This document shows, one piece after another, positions 44,301 to 52,389 of a DNA stretch of 64,000 nt. The DNA is from Bolinopsis microptera. Lineage: Eukaryota; Ctenophora; Tentaculata; Lobata; Bolinopsidae. The stretch is from assembly GCF_026151205.1 (NCBI RefSeq), contig NC_087081.1, positions 2,423,246-2,487,245 on the forward strand. The letters are read 5' to 3'. Numbering within the stretch: position 1 is the first letter of the stretch; each line of letters starts with the position of its first letter. A model generated the notes under the pieces. It was not told the origin of the DNA and did not search any database. It saw nothing but the letters and a program-made list of their open reading frames with translations. The position numbers and the translations under genes were made by a program.

Positions 44301-47192
44301 AACTCATTGCTCTTTGCTGTTACCACTCCAAACACTGTGATGATGACCAATGTCCAGTGCCCTTCTGCCCCAGCATCAAGCAGAGGTATATTATTTTCCA
44401 CTATTTGTTAACATGTCCTCCAGACTGAGAAAAGAGTTGTGCTTCCTCGTATTTCTTTCACGTTAACATATCATTGTTATTGTAACAAACAAATAATAAT
44501 ATAATACATGTAATGGCCCCTACCACAGAATCACAAGCGTAACAGTAAATATTTTCAGGCTTAAGGTTCAGTCTCGCATTGTGAATCGCTCCCGGATGCA
44601 TGAGATGAGGCGAAGGTGCCAGATCATGACAGGTGGAGCAGACAGTGCCCCGGCTCCTCAACAGCCGCCCCAATTGGGTGCACCGCCCCAGCCACAGATT
44701 CAGCCACCTAAATCAGCTGCCGAGCAAGCAGCCAAGCAGGCAGTGGAAGTGGCTAAGAAACAAACTCTGTACAACAACAGTGGACCAATTGTAAAACAAG
44801 AAGCTGGCAAAAATGCTCCTATAGGTATGATTATTTCTCACCCAATAACGATCTCTACATGACCAATTGTGACTTGTGAGCTAGGATCACCAAATCCATA
44901 ATTACGAAATATCTCCTACAATTTTATTTCTGCGGTTTGGAAGAACCTAAATCTATTTCTCTTTTTTTTAAGGTGCGCATCAAAACTCTGGGCAGCAGAT
45001 ATACTCTGGTCCTGGAGGCAAGGCAAACATTCCTCAACAGCAGATGATAAACCCTCGCATGATGAACCCTCGCATGATAAACCCAAACATGGCACCTACA
45101 ATGAACATGGGAATGAGCAACATGTCGCCCCAGCAAATGCCCCAAGCTCCAGGAATACCACCTCAGCAGCTTGCCAACCAGGCGGCGATGCAGCAACAGA
45201 TGACAACCAATGCGGGGTCAGTGCCTCCCAACACGAGACCTCCAACCACCCAAATGGTGAGGAGGCAAGGAAAGCCAAGCCAGCACTTTTCCCAACAAGG
45301 TCCTGTGATGAGTAGTCAACAGATAATGAGACACGTTGCTCCCAACATACCTAACCAGGGCAACCCTACCCGACCACAGGTATAAACTCTCGTATTAATT
45401 ACACGTCCAAGTAATTACTCAGGTCGAAACTAACGTCTGAAACTTAATTTTATTTGTATAAGTTTTGAAAAGGAGACTTGATTGTAATGTTCAGTGATCA
45501 AGACATTATTTCTCTCAAAACACAACATTTTCCCCGATCCATATTGTATTTACTTGTGACTAACAATCATGTTTAGCAGAGTGGTATGACAAACAGCGGT
45601 GGACGTTGGATACCTGGCCCATATCAGAACATGCCCGGAAACTACCCGTCAGGGGTGTCGATGGGACCTGGCAACATTCAAAAGAACTTCCCTGGCATGA
45701 TGTATCCTCCCGGAAACATGATTCCACAGGTGAGATTTTTTCACATATTCCCAGTTATCAAGATATTATCCAAGGCTGCCATACACACACTCCACTGACC
45801 ACTCCCTTGTACTATCATCCGATTGTCTCATTCATCTGCCCTGCAAAGTATCCTCTCACTCTCATGGTCGACCAGCATTAACCAGGCTGCCTCTTCACAA
45901 TATAATGCTCTTAAGTTCAAAAAATTCACTTGCCGATTCCACTCTGTATCTTCAACCATGTCTCCACAACTGCACAACCTGTAAAACCTCGCCACACTCC
46001 ACTATTCAGCATGGCATGTAAACACTCAAAACCACCCAACACTTGTCCGCCACCATCCAGCACTTGACCACTCAGCACTGCACTTACAAAACCATGACAG
46101 AGTTTCTCTCTCTGAGCCGGCTCCTCGTTTCAGCCCGGCTATCCCGGTCCATCTCCGATGCCAGCCCAGCAGCTCTACCCTACCTCTGGCCAAGTGATGG
46201 TCCCAGCTCATCCCAACAACATGATGCCACACCCCAACGTCGTCCCTAATCGTCCCACTGTCCCAGCAGGACAGTATATGTATCCTCCCAGAAATCCCAC
46301 TACTGGAAGGGTAAGATCATAATTGTCGTATATTTATATATATATTTTTGTTTGTTTGTTTCGTGGTTTTCTTGAAATTTGTGTTTATTTTGTATAAAGC
46401 GTTTCTACAGGAAATTGTTATTGAAGACTATAAGTTCCTTACATTTTGGAGAAAAACTTTATTTTTAATTCAGTTATTCCCCCAGGGTCGCGGAACTACA
46501 AACAAGAAACAGTCTCGACAGCGTAACTCTCCGCGAGCCAACCCCGCACATTCCCCAGCTCATTCTCCAGTCATTGTAAGTTTTATACAAGTGAGCCGAG
46601 CGAGCTAAGTTCACTGCTCTTTATATAATACGTATTTTGTTGAAAATTATTACGTTTTTTCAGAACTGCGGCTTGGCGGAATCAGGAATGATGACTTGAA
46701 CCGTTGTTCATCGAAAGAACAACAGATACTAGGTTCCCAGTGTTAGTCTCCGATCGTCATTCGTCATCAATAAACCTAGTCAACTGTTCACATGATCCTT
46801 GCTCAGGTTTCACCGAAGCACCACTCGCCCTTGCCCAATTTGTCACCCCACCAGATGTCTGCCCAACCCGCACACCCTCCCCCTCCTATCGAAGCCATGG
46901 AGGCTCAAAACAACTCAAATATCTACAACGATGCTTCTGAAAGGGTATGTTTTCTAAAAGTGATTTTTAATGTGCTTTTCCTAAAGTTTTAGTTTTATTT
47001 TTATCTTTCAATCCTGTTTTGATATATTGGAAATTTGACTGAGCTTGATTGTTTTCAACTTTTTAATTTGTGTTTGCATCATAACCTAATTCATACTTAC
47101 ATTATTTTATTTTATTTTCACCCAAATTTCAGATGACGGAAAGAGAACGTCAACAGGAGAGCACGTTGGTCGAGTTTGTTGAGAACCTCTGA
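20513..47192 (+). CDS. CREBBP: CREB-binding protein / p300 histone acetyltransferase, 35 coding exons
   Basis: Exons that join in phase: 20513-20585, 21499-21650, 22033-22294, 23471-23580, 23939-24169, 24361-24572, 24771-24968, 25136-25223, 25357-25464, 26069-26183, 28423-28517, 28637-28754, 29633-29838, 30709-30861, 31065-31180, 31316-31459, 31848-31990, 37821-37974, 39198-39300, 39485-39583, 39948-40163, 40398-40547, 41070-41145, 41353-41483, 42347-42492, 42730-42843, 43190-43317, 44097-44385, 44559-44824, 44973-45379, 45577-45729, 46134-46310, 46486-46575, 46807-46944, 47133-47192. Total 5421 nt, 1806 residues. Domain order TAZ1, KIX, bromodomain, RING/PHD, HAT, ZZ, TAZ2 defines the CBP/p300 family of nuclear co-activators that acetylate histones (H3K27 among others) and bridge DNA-bound factors. 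Human CBP/p300 are about 2400 residues; this one is short at both ends. One intron (after exon 10) is GC-AG. Splicing is inferred by phase and homology, not cDNA. Confidence 0.93.
23939..24572 (+). CDS. CREBBP: CBP exons 5-6: TAZ1 zinc-finger domain
   Basis: Residues about 200-346. TAZ1 spans roughly 222-305: [68 protein letters not shown]. All the HCCC-type zinc ligands of the three TAZ1 fingers are visible. TAZ1 binds activation domains such as those of HIF-1alpha, CITED2 and STAT2 in vertebrates. A Pro/Asn-rich linker follows. Confidence 0.93.
24771..25464 (+). CDS. CREBBP: CBP exons 7-9: polyglutamine tract and KIX domain
   Basis: Residues about 347-478. Exon 7 must start at 24771 (AAATACCCAG|GATG): the upstream AG at 24747 would bring an in-frame TGA. 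It encodes a 44-codon Gln-rich tract immediately before KIX. KIX (about 394-478) reads [20 protein letters not shown]...[44 protein letters not shown], matching the three-helix KIX fold that binds CREB-pKID and MLL. The closing helix AEKIxKIQKxLxExR is very well kept; the first helix is divergent. Confidence 0.9.
24781..24912 (+). repeat. CAG/CAA polyglutamine repeat in CBP exon 7
   Basis: 44 codons of Gln with two His and one Ala near the start, then 30 uninterrupted Gln. CAG and CAA are mixed, which stabilises the tract against slippage. The antisense poly-leucine frame is a shadow. Confidence 0.95.
25884..25955. repeat. four perfect 18-bp repeats each with a CACGTG E-box (CBP intron 9)
   Basis: ATTACACGTGACCTACCT repeated exactly four times with no spacer. 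Each unit holds CACGTGAC, the class bound by USF/MITF/TFE bHLH-Zip factors. This may be an intronic regulatory cluster or only a minisatellite. Confidence 0.9.
26069..28754 (+). CDS. CREBBP: CBP exons 10-12: linker between KIX and bromodomain
   Basis: Residues about 479-587, Ser/Pro/Asn-rich then Lys/Glu/Pro-rich. It contains two KxE sumoylation-like or acetylatable motifs, [10 protein letters not shown] and VKVEKTSPG. Vertebrate p300 carries its CRD1 sumoylation (repression) motifs in the same interval, so a comparable control region is plausible. Exon 10 ends in a GC donor (TTCAG|GCAAGTT at 26184). Confidence 0.8.
28975..29418. mobile_element. non-autonomous hAT element with perfect 8-bp TSD (CBP intron 12)
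   Basis: 444 bp. Left end CAGGGGTCGACCGGGATC; right end, complemented, CAGAGCTCGACCGGGATC. The target duplication TCTACAAT flanks it exactly (28967-28974 and 29419-29426). Both CAGRG ends and an 8-bp duplication are hAT hallmarks. The ends are filled with CCGGGACCGGG and CCGGCCGGGACC repeats; the AT-rich core has no transposase. Confidence 0.9.
29633..30861 (+). CDS. CREBBP: CBP exons 13-14: bromodomain
   Basis: Residues about 588-707. [76 protein letters not shown]. The acetyl-lysine-binding Asn of the 'YNRK' motif and the preceding Tyr are present, as is the ZA-loop 'PDYFDxIKxPMD'. Exon 13 must begin at 29633 (TTTGCCAG|TTTTCAC) to keep phase 1 after exon 12. Confidence 0.95.
31065..31990 (+). 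CDS. CREBBP: CBP exons 15-17: CH2 (discontinuous RING) and PHD region
   Basis: Residues about 707-841. Cys/His pairs: [31 protein letters not shown] (RING side), then [15 protein letters not shown]...FTCPNC (PHD). The segment between is shorter and more divergent than in vertebrates, but the order PHD-inside-RING leading into KxxFxAKxLPxxxL is kept. In p300 the RING/PHD packs on the HAT and restrains it. Confidence 0.9.
33985..34112. repeat. ~53-bp tandem repeat (GGGTGTAACACAAGTAATGTACC) flanking the Penelope insertion, left part
   Basis: Two and a half units at 33985-34112. A further unit lies on the other side of the inserted element at 36637-36691. Each unit has GTGTAACACAAG, TAATGTACCATGGTAC and ATTTTACAA. 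The element therefore landed inside this array. Confidence 0.75.
34231..34254 (-). ncRNA. hammerhead-ribozyme-like core, inverted arm copy
   Basis: On the minus strand: CTGAAGA (34254-34248), a GGCG/CGCC stem with a 4-nt loop, then GAAA. This matches the CUGANGA-stem II-GAAA core of hammerhead ribozymes known from Penelope-like pseudo-LTRs. One extra U precedes stem II. Stems I and III were not modelled. Confidence 0.45.
34569..35237 (+). CDS. Penelope-like element GIY-YIG endonuclease domain, truncated ORF
   Basis: 222 codons. The initial ATG lies in the inverted-arm junction, so the natural protein was longer and the reverse transcriptase is missing. Features: [15 protein letters not shown] and [14 protein letters not shown] (RT-endonuclease linker), a Cys/His cluster [10 protein letters not shown]...[15 protein letters not shown], then [20 protein letters not shown] (YIG, catalytic Arg, and EH of the GIY-YIG fold) and a late Glu ([16 protein letters not shown]). 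This architecture is diagnostic of Penelope-like elements, whose GIY-YIG nuclease nicks the target DNA. Confidence 0.85.
   Translation: MVNNGYQDPRRINKTGRLHPLSPTTRHNPSSSNIQDTDHVTCTLPFINEPFSKEVTQFALSHNLPVKFIFTPGKKLSEILCSSRPHDKPHCTIPNCIICPLITTNHDCKPKCVIYKVTCKLCQELYIGETSRTAHDRFSEHRRAVNRPLTYPDNALAAHYSEFHDNIEPDISFDILEINLYSTIKRKVTEAYYINLFKPSINNKEECEKLKGFLLQHIQRQI
35330..36423. mobile_element. poly-G/poly-C-ended non-autonomous DNA transposon with 8-bp TSD, inside the Penelope copy
   Basis: 1094 bp, flanked by TAATGTAC at 35322-35329 and 36424-36431. The uninterrupted inverted arm of the host element carries a single copy (34359-34366), an internal empty-site control. The left end is 31 G then CCAATGGCATAAA; the right end is TTTATGCCATTGG then 17 C. 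Each end carries the same ~100-bp block in direct orientation (35367-35464 and 36304-36405), itself a palindrome of TGGAGAAAATGGAG / CTCCATTTTCTCC words. The core has a further inverted pair (35690-35745 against 35943-36015). No ORF. The 8-bp duplication suggests hAT. Confidence 0.85.
36536..36559 (+). ncRNA. hammerhead-ribozyme-like core, right arm
   Basis: CTGAAGA at 36536-36542, stem II GGCG/CGCC (36544-36547 with 36552-36555, loop TTGA), GAAA at 36556-36559. This is the same core as in the inverted left arm. Position 7 of the core (here A) is variable in hammerheads, so the match is good, but the cleavage triplet and stems I/III need folding. Confidence 0.45.
36689..36802. repeat. inverted-repeat element with a telomere-like (TTAGGG)n loop
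   Basis: Arms AGGTAATAGGGTCCGGACTC... (from 36689) and its complement ending TTACCT at 36802, about 33 bp each. They enclose two more GACTCTACGG units and GGTTAGGGTTAGGGTTAGG at 36746-36764. Related GACTCTACGGC words recur at 63395-63760. Confidence 0.8.
37821..41483 (+). CDS. CREBBP: CBP exons 18-24: acetyltransferase (HAT) core and lysine-rich autoinhibitory loop
   Basis: Residues about 842-1151. [13 protein letters not shown]...[88 protein letters not shown]. Residues equivalent to human p300 Asp1399, Arg1410, Trp1436 and Tyr1467, which contact acetyl-CoA or act in catalysis, are all present, so the enzyme should be active. Exons 23-24 encode the Lys-rich loop ([20 protein letters not shown]) whose autoacetylation relieves inhibition in p300. 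Confidence 0.95.
40338..40384. repeat. short TTTATCACGTAC tandem repeat before CBP exon 22
   Basis: Four imperfect 12-bp units (TTTATCACGTA/C) directly upstream of the exon 22 acceptor at 40396-40397. They lie where the branch point and polypyrimidine tract would be expected. Confidence 0.7.
42347..44385 (+). CDS. CREBBP: CBP exons 25-28: end of HAT, ZZ finger and TAZ2
   Basis: Residues about 1152-1377. HAT end: [19 protein letters not shown]...[51 protein letters not shown]...HTMKKLG (about 1224-1272). TAZ2: [72 protein letters not shown]. All zinc ligands are present. TAZ2 binds p53, E1A-type and MyoD-type activation domains in vertebrates. Confidence 0.95.
43446..43997. mobile_element. 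element with a copy of the same hairpin at each end (CBP intron 27)
   Basis: ACGAAAATATGGGGATTTTT...AAATCCCCAAATTTCGTACC occurs at 43448-43495 and 43946-43993. Each copy is itself a ~20-bp-arm hairpin, so the ends are both direct and inverted repeats of each other. No target duplication is evident and no ORF lies between. Confidence 0.5.
44559..47192 (+). CDS. CREBBP: CBP exons 29-35: C-terminal region
   Basis: Residues about 1378-1806. The start finishes TAZ2 ([23 protein letters not shown]). The rest is Pro/Gln/Met/Asn-rich ([38 protein letters not shown]) and ends in a Glu-rich tail, [19 protein letters not shown] find nothing like the NCBD/IBiD helices (LxxLLxxLxxP...AxIxxR) that close this region in bilaterian CBP/p300. 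An alternative exon at 46664 (TTTTTTCAG|AACTGC) would add 11 residues and stop. A variant poly(A) signal, ATTAAA, lies near 47389. Confidence 0.85.
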
Positions 47193-48124
47193 GCCGCGCA
47201 CACGTGTCACTTATCACGTGACCTCTCTTCTTGTAACCAAGAGTGCAGCTCTTCAGATCCTGAGTTCAGCTCCTTGGAGTAGACAGCCGCGCCAACTTGA
47301 CAGTGGAAGTGTGAAACCCGCCCTGGCACGTTGTCCGGGTCAAATGAAACGAAAAGACTGCAATCTTTGTTCGGTATCGACTATCGATATTAAATAACTC
47401 CCATTAGTAATTAATTTCATGATTAATTACCTTATGATACGTGGGCATGGGATAAAGTGTGAAATAATCGGTCGACTACGACGTTGCTCTTGCGATCGGT
47501 TTATAGTGTTATGATTGTCCTGCTTTGAATTTCCTTGGACGATATATGTTTCTTTATGTAGTGGTCACTTTTATATTATATAGGCGTGCCGCTTACAGCT
47601 TTGACTCCTTTTTGATCGCGATGGGCAATAACTTTTGAGCCCGAAGCGTTTTGTTACTTTTTATGATTTATGCTTGGGTTGCTCTATACTTCTCACATTA
47701 TCAGATAGGCTATGTGGTTCATGATGAAATGGATGCCCAAATTCTACGGACTATAAAATACTCTGTGATCATGTATGTAAAAACATATAAAACAGGTTAT
47801 AACAGCTGAACATGGGCTGAATATAATTACGAATGTTTCGGAGAAAACATACAAGAATTACATTTTCTGTGTAGTGGCGCTATAATATCACTTAGTTATC
47901 GATCGAAATTTACCACATTAGGCTGATTTGGAACTTTTTGGCCGTATTAATTTAAAAGGGTGAGTCAAAAGTTTTGAATGTTCGGGCTGGTGCCCAATAG
48001 CTTGCCATCTGAACAGAAAATTGAATACCATGAGTGACACAGGGACCAAACTTTGGCGTCACTTATTTGGCCCCGCACATACTCTTTAAAACTCTACTAA
48101 CTCTAGGTTTATGTCTCTAAAGCC
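47193..48124. other. CBP 3' UTR and downstream flank
   Basis: No further coding exon. It ends at the TSD of the next hAT element (CTAAAGCC at 48117-48124). Confidence 0.5.
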
Positions 48125-48714
48125 CAGAGGCGGCTCGTGGGAGCTGGCTGGCAGTTTTGTTGGGGGTCCAATCGATGGACTGGGGGGGAGGGGGGCTTGG
48201 GAGCCGGCTCAAGCTGATCCCTCCAAACTACCGATTACATTACACACAGGGCCTTGTAAATGTAATGTGTAACACTTTACAGGCGACAGCAAACAAAAAC
48301 AAAAACTTATAACATGGGTGAAACAGGACACCACACGTGTACGATCTCAGCCGCGCAGTATCACAACAGTCAATAGTTCAAAGGGTCCTGGACCCCCAAA
48401 TCGAGGCAAATCATAATAGATTACCTGTAGTGGGATGCGCACGATGTGCTTTGTAACGTTTACAATTAACTATGTGTTAAAACTGCGCGGCTGAGTAGTC
48501 CAGAGGTAGGATTGGACTCCCTACAACACAAAATTTCACGAAGATCATGCGTGCGCTTACATTAAAACGTATGATAGTAAACGAAGACCTTTATATTGCG
48601 ATTTGTTATTTCCTAACACTATTACTAATTACTATTTCTATTTTAAGCACCAGCCACCAGATAATAATTTAAAGGCGTCCACGGACGCCTGGACGCCCTC
48701 AATAGCCGCCTCTG
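48125..48714. mobile_element. non-autonomous hAT element with perfect 8-bp TSD
   Basis: 590 bp. Terminal inverted repeats CAGAGGCGGCT at 48125-48135 and its complement at 48704-48714, with the exact duplication CTAAAGCC at 48117-48124 and 48715-48722. CAGAGGCGG ends are classical for hAT. No transposase ORF. Confidence 0.93.
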
Positions 48715-48722
48715 CTAAAGCC

Positions 48723-50451
48723 CATGTTCAGCTCACCATTCTGTTTTGATAATTATCATTATGTTAAGATTTGTTGGTTGACTAATACTAATAATGTAAT
48801 AGGGTGTACAAAGATTTGTGCCGTTCCGAATTCTGTAACCATGTTAAAGCATTGTATTTCCCGTTCAAAAGATTTCATTTGATATGTAAGATTTCCACAG
48901 TTTTTGCGCATCACATTAATAGAAAATTACGAAATTGTTCAATTGAGTCATATTATACTGAATGGATATTTTAATTAAATAACACTCTTATAATATATGA
49001 TTTAATTCTATTTTACTTGGAAGCACGGCTATCAGCTTTGTTTGGAATCTTTCTATACTTTTAAGATCGTTCTTGTGATAACATGTGACACAGATTTCAC
49101 CCGATCTACTGAAGTGAGTTTCCAGCGCACAGAACTTTTACCTTTCGAAGTATTACCTGAAGACGCTGCGCACCTTGGAATCGTAATGTAAAGTCATCGT
49201 ACACTTTTAACATTCGATTTGAGAGAGCTGTGCACTTTCAGCACTATGTACTTTAAGTTCACTGAGATCTGCTAAGACATTACACCCGAGTAACACTGCG
49301 CAATGTGTAAAAGCGCTGTGTTAAGCAAAAGAGCGCTGTGTAAAGTGTAAAAGCGCTGTGCGCTGGGGAACACCACATTGGATCGCGCTCTCTCTCTGTG
49401 TCACAAGTTAGAACAGTGCTTGTGATACCATGTGTTGTTGAAGACGTATATATTTGTAAAATAGACCAATTCAGATTTTTTAACATATTCTATATATGAA
49501 ACTGTGTTCAACATATTATATATACGGTGCAACGATCTAATAATTTATATATAATTAAATATTGTTATGCCAATCATGCCATGTCATTTAACTGGTGGTA
49601 TTACTTTTGAAACATCTTACTTTCGTAGTCCACAATTGTCCATACGTACTCAAGAATCTGCTCGCCTTAATGAAATATCTTACACTGCAATTAATAATCA
49701 TGTGATTAACCAAGCCACCGTGCATGGTGCAGCACGAGAAGGTCGAGCTGTATGTGGGCCTCCTGTGCATAGCAAGTTTGTAAAAAGGACGAAAAATGGA
49801 TAATTTCTCGCTTAAAATGCCTGTAACTTCTAAAATATCAAATATTTTGAAATAATTTTTTCCCGATCCATGACTCAAAGTGCCGAAGGCACAAAAGAGT
49901 CAAGGACAAGGGGTAGCGAACGAGGTTCTTTTTGTATATGGTAGCTTGCGACCGTGCGTACCTGCCCTCGCCCCCAGTTATCGCCCACGTTTCTGCCTGC
50001 GCAAAGTTATTTTGCGCGATAATCTGAATTAAATTTAAACAATTGTTGGCGCGCGGTGCTGGACTGTCCAAGTACATTGTTAATTTCACCATGCACGCAT
50101 CCCGCTAGGGACTAATTGTATGATAGCATATTATTATTATTTTGAGTTAGTATTACTATTTTGTACAGATCCGTGTCAGGTTGCATAAACAATAAACATG
50201 GTTACATAGCAATATAACATGGTTACATAGAAATATAAATATACACGATTTTCAAATTCAATATGGAATTATATTAACTGGGCGGAGCTCGGCCTGTCAC
50301 TCCGCCATATCTGCATTCTTGTAAACAGTAAAGACTGGGGTCCCAAGGTGGTATGGAATATGATAAAATACGCCATCACGGATCGGGAAATTGAGTGGCC
50401 ATCCACATTCCACAAAAGAAAAGCGCCCGCATTTCTTGTTTACAGCATCGT
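48723..50451. other. intergenic, no gene seen
   Basis: AT-rich DNA. A short cluster of AAAAGCGCTGTG words lies at 49308-49362. Several open frames overlap on both strands (49280-50092) without recognisable domains. Confidence 0.4.
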
Positions 50452-50626
50452 AAGGGGTCGTTCACATATTGCGTAATCATTTTTTTGGAACATTTTTACC
50501 CCCCCCCCCCCCCCCCCCCCGTAATCAGTTTTACACATAGCTATTGTGTCAAAATTACACTAGCGTAATCATTCGGAAACACCCCCCCCCCCCTCAGCTG
50601 ATTACGTAATATGCGAACGACCCCTA
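50452..50626. mobile_element. 175-bp MITE with 27-bp TIRs and internal poly-C tracts
   Basis: The left end AGGGGTCGTTCACATATTGC (then GTAATCA) is complemented at 50600-50626 with two mismatches. Inside are a 23-C and a 13-C run and ACACTAGCGTAATCATT. A second, right-truncated copy lies at 56002-56170. Confidence 0.75.
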
Positions 50627-50774
50627 AGCTTGGTCAGACGCATCTTTTGGTACCAAAATTGTAATTTCGAAGGACAATATTTTCAGCGAAAATTGCTGCA
50701 CGGTAAAATTATTTTATTCACATTTCTAGACAACCTTTGGTACCAAATTTATTGCTACACGTTGTATACCTCTC

Positions 50775-50864
50775 GTGCACGCGAAGCGTGCACTCCGGCC
50801 GCCGGCCGGCGAGAGAGCCTTTTGCGGCCGGCCGGCCGCGCGCGCTTCGCGCGCGCTCAAAAGG
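50775..50864. repeat. cluster of GC-rich hairpins with GAA/TTC triloops
   Basis: GTGCACGC-GAA-GCGTGCAC at 50775-50793, then inverted CCGGCCGCCGGCCGGC / GCGGCCGGCCGGCC blocks, then GCGCGCGC-TTC-GCGCGCGC at 50838-50856, itself enclosed by CCTTTTG (50819) and CAAAAGG (50858). This is strikingly GC-rich against an AT-rich background. Confidence 0.85.
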
Positions 50865-51045
50865 GGTTACAGCGTGTGTCAACAAATTTATCAAAATCGG
50901 AGAAAAAAAATCCTGTGCCAACTCATAGCGCATTAAGTATACTGCCTCTAAGTCTAATGCTTGTTATCGAGTATAATAGACGCGACAGGTTTATTATACT
51001 TTTGCATTTCAACTGCGATAGTTTGTAGTTAAGTCTTTTTCATAA

Positions 51046-51092
51046 GTTGTATGACCCGCCGCGCACGAGTGCGCGGCTCCCCCTGTATCGTA
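51046..51092. repeat. GC-rich hairpin repeat, copy B
   Basis: Same block as at 16822-16866 (GTTGTATGACCCGCCGCGCA...GTGCGCGGCTCCCC) with a one-base shorter loop. A different hairpin follows (CCAGGCTATTATGTT...AACATAGCCTGG, 51113-51143). Confidence 0.75.
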
Positions 51093-52389
51093 GAAACTCT
51101 TACCTGAGGACCCCAGGCTATTATGTTCATTAACATAGCCTGGTGAGACTGAACCCTCTAATACGCGCAGGTCTCTCGGACGGGCGCGTTTTTGCGCGTG
51201 GAATGCTGAGCGCGCAAAATATATGTTTTGTAATGATAATCGCATATCGGTGGACCTTTTAAAAGCAGTATGTGACAGAGTGGCAACAAGCCGACAAGCG
51301 ACATGTTGTTGTTACTAGTGCGGTAGCGTTGTGATACTTTATGAAGTTTCTCATTTGTTTTGGTCAATTTGCAATTGCAATTGCAATCCCGAACTTTGAC
51401 GGATCAAAGGTTTCATGATGGTATAACTAGTATTACTATTACTGAATTGTTAATGATCACACGACAACTCGCCTAGCATTCCACACCAAAAACGCGACCA
51501 ATGTCATTCCACCATATTATATATCAATCGTGTTAAAGAACACAAAAGCCGGAGGTCTAAAGGTTAATACAATCAAGTGGAAAAAGGTGGTAGACATATC
51601 ATAGAATTTATGTCAACTTTCATATTTTAATCATTTTATTACATAATTTAATGATCATATTCTAATAATTTTATTACATAATTTAAAGAGAACGGTTAAT
51701 AATGGAGTCATTCGTAAACTATTGACAAATAGCTATTCACGAGAGTGCTCAGTTCACAGTTGTCAGTGCTATAGCCAGTACCATTACCAAATACACAAAT
51801 CACTCAGAATATTTTCAGCTTTAACTTACCCGGGGACCCCGGGCTTTGTGTTCTCAAACACAGTAGTTATATTAATATTAGATTTTAGTAAATATGCTTG
51901 ATTCATGACTGATACGTGTATGAAAACCTAAAACGGGGTCCCCAGGTACTCAATCGATTAGATATGTAAAAGATTCCGATACGAGGGATTATCATACCTC
52001 ATGCTAGCTATGCATTTTCGTATGATACAGAATGACATTAACTGCGGAGCACCGTACTGAGTTTCTACAACAAGGTCTACACTAAACTGAAACAGTAAAC
52101 ATGTGAAGATGATTGATCACTCAGTACTCGACCAACTGCACGTAGCATACTTTAACACGTACTACTTCAAGTAGTCCTTAGAGACTATTAAAAATCTAAA
52201 CCCAAATTAGAGTGTAGAACGTATGTTGAAAACCATTACCCGTACGACTACGACAAATTATGTACCAACATCCTTATTTGGTCATTATAAAGAGGTTCAT
52301 AAAAGGAAAACATATCCAAATAATTTTTTATCAATTAAGATAATTTTACGTTCATAAGGCTCAAAGAGTTTGTTGGCCTATTCTTGCTG
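51093..52389. other. intergenic, no gene seen
   Basis: Contains two copies of CTTACCYGRGGACCCCRGGCT (51101-51121 and 51828-51848). The second is paired with an inverted CGGGGTCCCCAGGT at 51933-51946. No coding evidence. Confidence 0.4.

Noticed and set aside
48486-48525. Possible tRNA gene (GGCTGAGTAGTCCAGAGGTAGGA resembling a D-arm region)
   Set aside because: No acceptor-stem complement, anticodon arm or T-arm consensus at the right distances. The word lies inside the hAT MITE.
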